Assembly: GCA_030062745.1 (NCBI GenBank)
Contig: CP099846.1
Location: 9,359,432-9,423,431, forward strand
Reading direction: 5' to 3'
Source of the DNA: Capitulum mitella
Lineage: Eukaryota > Arthropoda > Thecostraca > Pollicipedomorpha > Pollicipedidae
Length of the DNA stretch: 64,000 nucleotides
The position numbers and the translations under genes were made by a program. Shown here piece after piece: positions 9,781 to 19,182 of this stretch. The first letter of the stretch is position 1. The number at the start of each line of letters is the position of its first letter. The notes beneath the pieces were generated by a model. It did no database searches and was not told the origin of the DNA. It was given only the letters and a program-made list of their open reading frames with translations.

Positions 9781-9807
9781 CGGCCCGGCGGTACTTACGC
9801 CGGGCCG
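9781..9807. other. Hairpin resembling a CRESS-DNA virus origin
   Basis: A perfect 10-bp stem (CGGCCCGGCG / CGCCGGGCCG) closes a 7-nt loop, 38 bp upstream of the Rep B start codon. Loop plus stem edge on the plus strand read GGTACTTAC (9790-9798), close to the NANTATTAC nonanucleotide of circoviruses and relatives. Position (intergenic, upstream of rep) and shape match a rolling-circle origin. The nonanucleotide match is imperfect, so decay or a divergent lineage must be assumed. Confidence 0.6.
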
Positions 9808-9839
9808 GGTGTTCCGGTCGCTGATTGGTTCATGGTCCG

Positions 9840-9857
9840 TGACGTCATCTGACGTCA
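9840..9857. promoter_or_regulatory. Two TGACGTCA palindromes one helical turn apart
   Basis: TGACGTCA occurs at 9840-9847 and 9850-9857, next to the origin-like hairpin and upstream of Rep B. The octamer is the consensus cAMP-response element. As direct repeats beside an origin they could equally be Rep-binding iterons. No functional evidence exists in the sequence. Confidence 0.4.
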
Positions 9858-9944
9858 CGCACGGTTTCGCCCCTATTGGTCCCTGGTTCGATTCTGCGCA
9901 GTGCCACTTTCGTCCTCAGCCCGTACCGCGGGGACTCGGGCAGC

Positions 9945-10115
9945 GTCAACTGCTCGGCGCGTTGCGGCGGCGCTAGCCACTCCTGATGTGCAAACTCCTC
10001 GGCGAGCTTGGCGGCGGCGCCTGCCTCGCCGGAAGTACCGATCCTCAGCGAGGTCGGCAGCGGCGCCGGCCGTTCCGGGTGTGCAGACTCCTCGGCGACT
10101 CGATGGCGACGGCGA
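9945..10115. repeat. GC-rich degenerate repeat, right of Rep B
   Basis: Carries the same motif as 8540-8925 (for example GTGCAGACTCCTCGGCGA near 10080 and GTGCAAACTCCTCGGCGA near 9985) in the same orientation, with the same 'AACTGCTCGGCGCG' lead-in near 9950. Confidence 0.55.
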
Positions 10116-12159
10116 CCGCCTCAATGATACCGCACATGGGCTTCATGTTGCTCCCTGAACGAGCTAATGTCCTGCGCCGATGGTCGGGCACCAGGGTTTA
10201 CATAGGAATGCAGGCGTCGTGGACAATTGGACAACTTCGGACGTGGACCAGAGATGGAAGCCTCTTTCCTGAAAGCCACCATGAGCTGGAGCATCTCCGC
10301 AACGTCTGGGTAGCCTTTTGGAGCTGTCTCTTGTCGAAGGGCGACCTTGCTCTCTGTCCGTCTGTGCACAGGGACTAATCTGTAAACAGCAATTGGTTGT
10401 AGACATGTATGATGACTGACCAGCTTATGTCTGAACAATGCACCACCGATCAGAACGACAGTGTGTAGCCTGCAAGCGGCCAAGTCAATCAACTGTTGAT
10501 TCCAGCAGGCATTGCCATCACATGCTCAGCATGTGACTGTACTATGAACATGGTTCATATGAGTTATCAGCTGGGCTGTAGATAGCCCTGTTAAAACTAT
10601 TGTCACTTGTTAGTATGCACACACACAAGGTGAGTTCAGACTTGGACTATTCTGATGGCATCAACAGTTAACCAGTAAACTTATCTGCACCTTGCCAGAT
10701 GCCACCAGAAGTAAACTGAAGCATTTTTGCAATTATCTGAACTGGCATCACACTTGGGCAACACACCCATTAGGTTTGCAACAGGTCAGCGATAACTGCT
10801 GGCATCAACAGAGTAATGTTGTGCAAGCAATATTATTTCTGATGTTCCTTATATTGAAATATAGCCACCATGTATGAATTAAAGCCTTTGATACGGCTAC
10901 TGGCAACTGGCCAAATGCCAGTTGATAATGCCAGTAACATCAGACCTCATGATAGTGTCATTTAGCCTAAGGACAACGTTAGCCAACCCCTAAAGCCAAG
11001 TTAATTCATCTAACACACTACCATTTACAGTTAGATCTGCACAGTTATGTATTTCTTGCAGCACGGCTAATGGTATGGGTAGCAATGTTCAGATGTTCAT
11101 CATGCACATAGCTACCATTATTTTGATGACGTTAGTGTCCCATGTAAATACCTATTGTCTCCCCACCACTAACTGGTGGGCATCATTTATATATACACAC
11201 AATAACATCAACCCACAAAAAGTGGTATGTGTGACTGCATCATTGCTGTTTTTTGCCTGAATAGGTTTAACCTAGACATCAGTTCTATGGCAAAAAATCA
11301 ACAAGCAGTTGGTGCATGCCTTTTTGGTAGCTGCTAAGCGATGACTGAGGGGCTGATATGCCAAAATGGCAAATGAGCTGTTGTCAGTTTTGTATTTGCC
11401 AACCAGCAGTCAACAAAATCGCAGCCACTACACTGCATTTCAATTTTTTGTTCAGACATCCATCAGCCCGGCTTGGCTATTTGCACTGGTTTCAAAAACA
11501 GATTCAAATGTTCACTACAAAAGAAAAGAACAACAGAGCTAATGCCGAAGTGACATACAACAATAAACAAGAAAGAATAGCCTCACTGTTGAGCTACATA
11601 GGTGTGGTGCTGGGACAGAGAACACAAGCATTAATAATGCAACCATCCATATCATTCCAAACAACAGTATCGAACAGCAGTATCCAAAGGAAAAAAAGAA
11701 CTTACAACCTATTACGGAATATTGATGAGAATCCTCTATCCTTGCTTTACGACAAGGATTGTTACTAAGTCAACTGCAAACTTTTGTACTCACAAATATT
11801 TGTCTTTCAATCAGATTTGCCCTGGCATACAAAACTTTGTATCTGGTCCAGTCACAGCCTGAAACACAAAATCTCCTGGAGTGCAAGGACACAAACAACT
11901 GTCCAAGACCCAAGTCGGAGGAAATTCCAACATATTTCTCAGTTTGGGCGGGGCAAGCTTAGCCAGCCACGGTATGGGAGACCGGGGTCAAATGTTACAT
12001 TTTTTACCCTTTCTATCCTGGAACGAAAATATTTCGGGTTGGGGAACATTTTCTCGGATTTTCACTAATCCCGATATTTTGCCTTTGGAGCGGATATGGA
12101 ACGATCCTGAAATAACGACTTTAAGGCACCGAAATTACTGTTTCAAAAAGTCACTTCAG
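10116..12159. other. Long gene-free stretch
   Basis: Mostly AT-rich unique-looking sequence. Short words such as CTGGCAT and TGCCAG recur between 10550 and 11100. No reading frame over 140 codons, splice-bounded exon or terminal repeat that I can support. Confidence 0.45.
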
Positions 12160-12199
12160 CTGTTACAATTAACCCCATGTACGGGGTAAATTGTAACAG
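12160..12199. repeat. Imperfect hairpin, 17-bp arms
   Basis: CTGTTACAATTAACCCC (12160-12176) pairs with GGGGTAAATTGTAACAG (12183-12199) except at one position, around a 6-nt loop. Related words (GGTCAAATGTTACATT near 11990, GGTCAAATGTAACATT near 12206) flank it, suggesting a decayed MITE-like repeat. Confidence 0.5.
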
Positions 12200-12220
12200 C
12201 ACCTAGGGTCAAATGTAACA

Positions 12221-12260
12221 TTGTGTAGTGGTGTAGTGGTGGTGTAGTGGTGTAGTGAAA
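12221..12260. repeat. GTGTAGTG short tandem repeat
   Basis: Four near-copies of a GTGTAGTGGT unit lie between the hairpin and the mariner element. Confidence 0.6.
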
Positions 12261-12484
12261 GCCACTTTTGTCGAAAACAGCCTTTATTGAACAACATTGT
12301 CTCTTACATCCTGAGCCTTTCCTGGATTAAAATCACAGCTCCATTACAAAAATACGATTTCGCAACGGCGTAAAGCTCAAGTAGTCCAGCAGCTTTTCCT
12401 GAATTAAATGACAGCTCTACCTTTCTCAGGCCCAGAACATCAAACAAAATGCGATTTCACAACAAAACAAAGCTCTTAAACATA

Positions 12485-13805
12485 CGAGGGGGTACCCAAA
12501 AGAAACCGGAATTTCGCCGTATATGTTTATTCAATGATCTCTACATATCGTCACTCCTGTCACCCTCAAAGTACTCTCCATCAGAAGCAATGCACCTATC
12601 CAGACGTGTTTTCCACTGTTGAAAGCAGTTCTGGAACTCTTGCAAGGTGATGCCTTGCAGCGCCTTCGTCGTTTTTTCCTTCACCTCATCTACGTCTTCG
12701 AAACGTTTTCCCTTGAGGTCTTTTTTCATTCTGGGGAACAAGAAAAAGTCACAGGGTGCCAAATCCGGTGAATAGGGAGGGTGGGTCAGCGGTGTCATGC
12801 CATTTTTTGTCAAAAACTGTCTGACACTCAAGGCAGTGTGCGCAGGCGCATTGTCGTGATGAAACCACCACTCTCCGCTTCGCCACATGTCGGGGCGTTT
12901 CCGTCTCACCGCGTCTCGCACATGCCGCAAAACTTCCAAGTAAAACGTCTGATTGACAGTTTGACCAGAAGGAACAAATTCCATGTGGACAATGCCTTTT
13001 GCATTGAAAAAACAAATCAGCATCGTCTTGACATTGGACTTCACTTGACGCGCTTTTTTGGGGCGTGGTGAGCTTGAGTGCTTCCACTGACTTGATTGCT
13101 GTTTTGTTTCAGGGTCGTAGCCATAGCACCAGCTTTCATCACCAGTGATCACCTTCGAAAAAATATACGGATCAACTTGCAACTGTTCTTTCAGTTCCTG
13201 ACACGCGTTCATTCGTGACTGCTTCTGATCTTCCGTGAGCAAGCGGGGCACACATTTTGCCGCAACTCGTTTCATTTGTAATTCTTCCCTCAAAATTCGT
13301 TGGCAGGAGCTCCAGGAGACACCAGACAGATGAACAAGTTCATCTATTGTTCGGCGACGGTCTTCCATGACGAGTTCATGAATTCTTGCGATGTTCTCGT
13401 CCGTTCGCGAGGTTGACGGTCGCCCCGATCGAGGGTGGTCTTCAAGTGACATTTGACCACTTTTAAAGCGCGAAAACCATTCATAAACCTGCGTCTTGCT
13501 CATGGCAGCGTCCTTGTATGCAGTTTGAAGCATGGCGACTGTTTCAGCCGCAGTTTTTCCCAGCAAAAAACAAAATTTCGCAGAAGCACGTTGCTCCTTT
13601 AGTTCAGCCATAGCAAAAACCGACGAATGGGCGAGAGGGCTTCAATATACAGGTGCACCACGTGGCAGTGCCTCTTCACTCGGCGACACCGCGCTGCAAA
13701 CAGATGCCCGGGGGTCGGATTGAGTTGCTCCTAGCGGTGGAAGACCGAACTACAACTGGATTGTCCTGCAGAGAACGATTCCGGTTACTTTTGGGTACCC
13801 CCTCG
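12485..13805 (-). mobile_element. Complete mariner element
   Basis: The terminal inverted repeats are about 27 bp with one mismatch (CGAGGGGGTACCCAAAAG at the outer side of both), flanked by TA at 12483-12484 and 13806-13807. Total length 1321 bp is typical of mariner. The single gene inside is uninterrupted, so the copy appears young and possibly autonomous. Confidence 0.9.
12541..13611 (-). CDS. Mariner transposase, 356 aa, apparently intact
   Basis: Catalyses cut-and-paste transposition at TA sites. In order it shows an N-terminal helix-turn-helix pair (residues about 1-110, with VYEWFSRFKSG and the linker DHPRSGRPSTSR), then the catalytic domain: GDESWCYGYDP (first D), HHDNAPAHTALS (second D) and SPDLAPCDFFLFP (third D). 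The last two aspartates are separated by 34 residues, the D,D(34)D signature of mariner. Length is in the usual 340-360 range. There is no internal stop or frameshift, and the gene lies centrally between near-perfect TIRs. The start at 13611 fits the conserved N-terminus. Confidence 0.93.
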   Translation of the reverse strand: MAELKEQRASAKFCFLLGKTAAETVAMLQTAYKDAAMSKTQVYEWFSRFKSGQMSLEDHPRSGRPSTSRTDENIARIHELVMEDRRRTIDELVHLSGVSWSSCQRILREELQMKRVAAKCVPRLLTEDQKQSRMNACQELKEQLQVDPYIFSKVITGDESWCYGYDPETKQQSSQWKHSSSPRPKKARQVKSNVKTMLICFFNAKGIVHMEFVPSGQTVNQTFYLEVLRHVRDAVRRKRPDMWRSGEWWFHHDNAPAHTALSVRQFLTKNGMTPLTHPPYSPDLAPCDFFLFPRMKKDLKGKRFEDVDEVKEKTTKALQGITLQEFQNCFQQWKTRLDRCIASDGEYFEGDRSDDM

Positions 13806-13807
13806 TA

Positions 13808-13999
13808 TAGTTCTTTCTGGATAGAACATCACAGCCATCTCGGACTTAGAAGTTCAGTAACGGGACCTCTGAGGTCCAAAACATGCCTTGAGTATTTGTA
13901 CTGGCGTAGAGGAAACACAACACCTCTAATACCTCTGACGCTCGTTCTATCATCGCCTACTCGGTGTCTGATTCAGTCTTCCCACATGTAAGCCCCATA
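13808..13999. other. Spacer between mariner and Tc1 elements
   Basis: Non-coding sequence with no recognisable feature; it ends with the TA target at 13998-13999 used by the Tc1 element. Confidence 0.5.
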
Positions 14000-14104
14000 C
14001 ACCCTTGTGCAAATTAATTGAAACAAGCAATGAAAATAAGCTTAACAATGATTTTTTGTTATTCTAACCCTGTAGTTTATTATAAAACCGCACATACTGG
14101 CAGA

Positions 14105-14758
14105 TTAATAACGAATATGACCTCCTCTATTTTCTAGCAGCATTTTGATACGGTTTGGCATGGAGTAGACTAGTTTTGAACAGTCACTGATGATTTTCGG
14201 ATCCCTGTACCATACTTGAATCAGCGCCTGAATGAGCTTTTCCATAGTTGTACAGTCCATAGCACGAAGTCGACTTTTGCATATGGCCCATAAATTCTCG
14301 ATCGGATTTACATCCGGAGAGTTTCCGGGCCAATCAAGAATCTGTATTTGCCTCTCTGTCATGAAATTCTTCACTATCTTCGATGTGTGACACGGGGCAA
14401 GGTCCTGCTGAAAGATTCCGGTACCGTCAGGATACCTCCTTTCCAGCTCTGGAACGACTCTCTTTCGAAGAACTTCTATGTATTGTGGAGAGCGCATCAT
14501 TCCTTCGATTGGCTGCAGGCTTCCGACACCGTAATAACTAAAGCATCCCCAAAACATCTTCTGCGGATGCTTGACACACTGATCGATGTGGGAATCACGA
14601 AGCTTCTCTCCCAATGACCTGCGAACATGCTGGCTTCTCTGACCCTGTACAAAGAAATGGTTTTCGTCGCTGAAAAGGACTTTTCTCCACTGTTCTTTGG
14701 TCCATGTCTTGTACTTTTTTGCCCACTTATACCGTTTTTCTTTCATTGCTTTGGTTAA
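14105..14758 (-). pseudogene. Tc1 transposase, catalytic part (interrupted)
   Basis: This is the continuation of the frame from 15975-16337: reading across the single TTAA joins the two halves without loss of frame. It has the DDE_3 catalytic segments FSDENHFF (first D), FQQDLAPCHTS (second D) and WPGNSPDVNPIENLW (E in NPIENLW as third residue), i.e. the DD(34)E type of Tc1. It ends at 14105 with GGHIRY. The two halves would total about 340 residues, the family norm. As it stands the gene is inactive only because of the nested element. Confidence 0.88.
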
Positions 14759-15970
14759 CCCTATTCCCGGAGGGCTAGACGGTATGGCCGATTCCCGGCA
14801 GGGGGGGCGGATTTGGCCCCCCCCTTGAGATCTCGAGAACTACTTATCCGATTTCATCGCAACAAACGCCAATCGATTTGCCGTGACGTGAACTACACTT
14901 TTATAAAAACAAATTTTCAAAATTTTGAAATTTGTGGATACAGGGGGGCAAAAATGTCAAAATGGGGGGTACTTTTTGACTTCTTATAACTCCGTTGTTT
15001 ATGGACCGATTTCGATGAAACTGGCATGAATCGAGAGATTATGAATAGGGCTTTTACCATGGGTATGCAAATTTGAAATTTTGAGAAAATTCATGGGCGT
15101 TCACTGGGTTTCAAAAATAGGGGGATTAGTTTTCTAATAACGGAATGAACAAAAGAGGCCAAAACACTTTTTTGGCTTCTGCTAGTCATGTTATGCGAAA
15201 GAAGTACAAATCGCATTACAATATTTGTATAATGTTAGCATAGGCGGTGCCAGGGACATAAAAAAAGGGTGAACTGTCATGGTCACACGTTCTTCAGATC
15301 AACTTGTGACCTTTGACCTTAAATGACCTCCAGTGACCTTGGGGTCACCTGGAATGATGTCGTGTGCGTTCAGTATTATCTGTAAACGTTTTTAATCGAT
15401 TGAATTCACTCTGTTCCAAAAAATTCATTTTTTGGCTTTTGCGATATAGGGTACGCGCACTGACATTTTAGGTCATAGCTCCGTGACCCGACCTGATATC
15501 AAGCTGAAACTTGGTACACAAGTAGAGGACACCTTTCTACGTCATATATATTCCGGGTTTGGCATTTGAAAAAAACGGCGCCGAAATTATTGCGAAAAAA
15601 CAAATTTTGACTTTTGACCTTGACCTGACCTTGTAAAGTGACCTCAGATAAACAAAATTACATATGCACATTGCCCAACTATTTAGCTATACATTCATAT
15701 AAAGTTTTAAGTTCTATCGTAAAAACTCTGTTTTTGGCAGACATTTTCCTTTTACCCTCAACATGGCCAAAAATGACCTGAGGTGCCTCCCAAAAACGTT
15801 GCCTGGCTCCGCCCCTGAGCAAAATAGAATTTGAAATTTTGTCACGGCGCGTAGAAGGAATAGCTAGGAAAAGTCACCAAGTTTCGTGAAGCTGCGTTAA
15901 AAAGCCTGGAATTGGCAAGCAAAAAACCCGAGGGGGGGCGGATTCCGCCCCCCCCCTGCCGGGAATAGGG
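14759..15970. mobile_element. piggyBac-like MITE flanked by TTAA
   Basis: This 1212-bp element is flanked by TTAA at 14755-14758 and 15971-15974. The inverted ends begin CCCTATTCCCGG on both sides, followed by G/C-rich subterminal inverted segments (GGCAGGGGGGGCGGA near 14803 and its counterpart near 15935-15960). TTAA targets and CCC-starting termini are characteristic of piggyBac. No transposase frame is present, so it would depend on a partner. Internally it holds several clusters of TGACCT words (15290-15345, 15615-15645, 15772-15780). Confidence 0.8.
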
Positions 15971-15974
15971 TTAA

Positions 15975-16337
15975 AAGTTGTTTTTTCACAGGTCTTCTGG
16001 CTTTTCGGCCAACTGCGATAAGGCGTCTGCGAACTGTAGAGGAACTAATTTGGATTCCTTTCTCCTTTAAATCTGTATTCAATCCGTCGCTCGTCTTGCG
16101 AGGATCTTTTTTACTTTGTCGGAGTAAGTAAGCATCGTCTCTTGGAGTGGTTTTCTTCTTACGACCACACTTTCCTTTGCGTTTAGGAGAAACCGATCCA
16201 GTATCCTGTTTCAACTTGATGACACGACTGACGGTTGCAAGACTTACACCAACCACTGCAGCGATCTCTCTATATGTCTTTGCCGTGTGTTCATGCAAAG
16301 TTACGATCTTTGTACGTTTTCTGGGCGTCACGTCCAT
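15975..16337 (-). pseudogene. Tc1 transposase, N-terminal part (interrupted)
   Basis: From ATG 16337 the frame encodes the paired helix-turn-helix DNA-binding region: MDVTPRKRTKIVTLHEH, then SLATVSRVIK (first recognition helix), a GRKKKTTPRDD linker and SSTVRRRL (second HTH). It reaches the TTAA at 15971-15974 in frame, where the MITE begins. The remainder of the protein lies across the insertion at 14105-14754. Apart from that insertion I see no stop or frameshift in this part. Confidence 0.85.
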
Positions 16338-16621
16338 CTTCGACAGTGGTCGACTAATGACTAATTTACTATTGGTTCATGAGACAAGATTTATAAAATC
16401 TGATGCCATAGCGGCTGACGTAATGATTGCATCAGCCAACTGTAATCAGCGCATGCGCAATGGTGAATTTTCCAAATGTGAATAAAAATCAGTTAAAACT
16501 GTTAGTTCATCAAAGATTGACGTCATAATGCATATATAAGTCATAATGAGCTGTTTTCGCTACGTAGTGATAGGATTTCTGGAAAAAATGCTTTGTTTAA
16601 ATTAATTTGCACAAGGGTGTA

Positions 16622-17240
16622 CCTGGCACAGTTTTTGAAGTCAAAAGCGTCTAGCTGGCGCAGACAGGCCACCACTGGCGCCTACTTGGCGCGGAGCTAC
16701 TTTGCACAGGCAACTGTGCAGCGTAAAATCAAGATCACCCGCGCCTATCCGGCGGGGAGCCAGAACCACACCTCACGTGAACAAAACATCACGTGCGCCA
16801 ACCAGCGGCGACAAGTTCTGGGATGAAGTACCAGGACAGCTCCAAATCGAGGCTGATGGTACCGCCCCTGACTTGCTGAGCTTGCTTGTCACGTTCCGGC
16901 ACCGCTTTGGCTGGCGGCACTCGGGGCCATGGCTTTGAGCACATTGACGCACATGAAGATCGCAGTGTCTCTCGTACAGCCATACCTTTGTACGAACACG
17001 TACACCGCAACACTGCACGGAAGGAGGGCTTCTTTCTCCTTCCTCATCGTTACCAACGGCACGCCCTCCAAGACCACCGTTGTGCCGTTTTGTATGGCCG
17101 CCCACGGGACTGCCTCTTCGACGAAGACCTCGCCATTGCCAAGGAGCCACGTTAACGTGGAGGCAGCCTTGTCTAAAAAAAAAAAAACCGGATATGCACA
17201 CGTTCACTTACGAAATTACGACATTATGACGCGTTCAAAT
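16622..17240. other. Possible decayed coding sequence, unidentified
   Basis: Moderately GC-rich. Frames of about 75-145 codons overlap here on both strands (for example minus 16773-17207, plus 16929-17264). None shows a motif I recognise, and a 12-A run follows at 17175. No call beyond possible old exon or element. Confidence 0.25.
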
Positions 17241-18599
17241 GACGAAGCACAACATTCACCATGAACTTCACGATCCAAGTCATTGGAAACCGATATGTTA
17301 TAACAAAACGCACAAGCTATCTTTGCTGTTCTCAATAGCATATCCACAGGGGATCAGAAGGGCCAAAAGCACCTTGCCCATGGCCAGCGTTTTCGAGAAG
17401 TTGGGTCTTATCACAAGTGACTTGTTCAAAATAAAAAAGTACTCTGACCCTATGTTGGCCGGCTGCCAGCTGATCCGCGGGCCAAATATCGATCTTCGAG
17501 GCGCCTTGAGCCTGTCTTGTCAGGGCGGAGACACCAACGCAGTAACAAACTGAGCTCCCGAACACGGCATTCTATCGTTGCTGACAGAAAAGGCACAAAA
17601 AATGTCAAATCACCGTCCAACAGTCCCATCCTGCACAATTAACGTGCTGAACAGCCGGTCTGATTCATGACCGCAGCCAAAAAGCCCTCCAGTGTGGCCT
17701 CCGCTTCGCTGAGAGACATGCTGTTGCCCATCATCCTCTGGAACTCACGCCAAGGCTGTTTAAGTTCAGTAATTGTCAATAAATCCCCAACCACAATCCT
17801 AACTCAGCAGAACAGTCCAGAATCACACTCGTAGGCGATCCCTTGGTGGGTTCAGGTGAGGTGAAAATCCTCTATTTTCCAGGTTCCAGTGGTCAACCAA
17901 CCTTGTTACAGGCGCAAAATGACCTCAGTAGTCGGCGCGCCCAAAAACACCAGTGAACAAGAACAACAAAAACTTCAAACGAAACATTCTGTTTGGCAGA
18001 GCAGATATCCGACACTTTTAGCACGGTTTGTACAAAACAGATTTGTTGGGGAAAAAAGAGGAGAGGGTATTCAGACGATTGAATGACGCATAACGAGACA
18101 CGATTTGACTCTGGACACGGACGCTTGCATCCTAGAGGCTGTACGTCCCAACTCGCATCAGTCATCATCAGGAGAGGGCACTGGCATAGGCGCGGGAGCC
18201 GTGGGGCCATGGGGGCTTCAGCCCCTTAGCTTTCAGACTGGGGGGCTCAGCCCTCACAACTTTTCAACACATGATATAAGATGTGTTGGTTTGCCACTCG
18301 ACTCTTTTTACGGAAGGATAGGCATATTTAAATGTCAAAAAAATGGTGGAAACTAAACACTGAAATGGAAAATGAATAGCGAACATAACGAGCATAAAGC
18401 GATGGGAATCGCTGTAGTTGCGATGTTACCTATGTATTGCCTTGGTTGCGGTTGTCACTTTTGGTTGCGGCGACGGAAGGTCGTATGCCGGCGCTGACGA
18501 CAACGAAATGAAGCGTCATCAGCCGACCCTGTCGGCTTTTGTGAGGGAAAGAAAGGCCTCTACATAGGCACGGATCCAAAGGGGTATGGGGGCGATCGC
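17241..18599. other. Intergenic, no gene seen
   Basis: No frame longer than about 105 codons, no terminal repeats and no splice-consistent exon were found. The best short frame (minus 17893-18210) lacks recognisable features. Confidence 0.4.
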
Positions 18600-19060
18600 C
18601 CCGACCCCTGAGGCCTGAGAAGGGGCCCCTCTCTCAAAAGGGGCCCCGAAGGGACGCCGTATGGGCTTCACGGGGTCTCTGTCAAAACGTGACGGGTTTT
18701 TGATGCAGTCAAGGGAGGCTTTGGGAGGGTTAGATGACCCCTGAGACGTATAGAAGGGCCCCTGAAGCTCCCAAAGGGTCCCTGCGACCACAGCAGGGCC
18801 CAACACGGCAGACTGTCCCTGGGACCGCCAGAAGGGTCACAGGGTCCCTGAGACGGCCAAAATGAGGACTGGTTCCCCAGGACGACTTAGGGGTTCCTGG
18901 AATGTCATAGGGGTCCCGAATGGGTTTCACGGACCCGTGTGAAAAGCTGAAGATTCCTGATCCAGTCATCCTCCGGATGGGTTAATGAAGCCCTGAGACG
19001 GTAAGATGGCCCCTAAGATGGGTAGAAAGGCCCCAGAAAGTCTCCAAGGGTCCAAACGCT
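18600..19060. repeat. Degenerate G/C tandem repeat
   Basis: Words such as CCCTGAGACG, AAGGGCCCCTGA and GGGTCCC recur about every 30-45 bp, with short palindromes (GGGGCCCC). It looks like an old minisatellite. Confidence 0.55.
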
Positions 19061-19182
19061 CTTGATTATCGCCCTACTGCATTCTAAAGTGCTGCATTCA
19101 GATGGTGGTTGATTCTTGCTTACAATGCCAAGAGTGCCTTCCCCAGCAAAAACAAAATGAAACACATACGGTGACTGCTAAC

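Larger units (their letters stand above)
14000..16619 (-). mobile_element. Tc1-type transposon, split by a MITE
   Basis: The ends read CACCCTTGTGCAAATTAATT on both sides (14000 onward and complement ending 16619), flanked by TA (13998-13999 and 16620-16621). Without the nested element at 14759-15970 and its duplicated TTAA, the length is about 1.4 kb, typical of Tc1 elements. The transposase gene is on the minus strand. Confidence 0.9.

Noticed and set aside
9781-9807. Hairpin as a Helitron 3' end
   Set aside because: No CTRR terminus follows, no Helitron Rep/helicase is present, and the hairpin lies upstream of a CRESS-type Rep.
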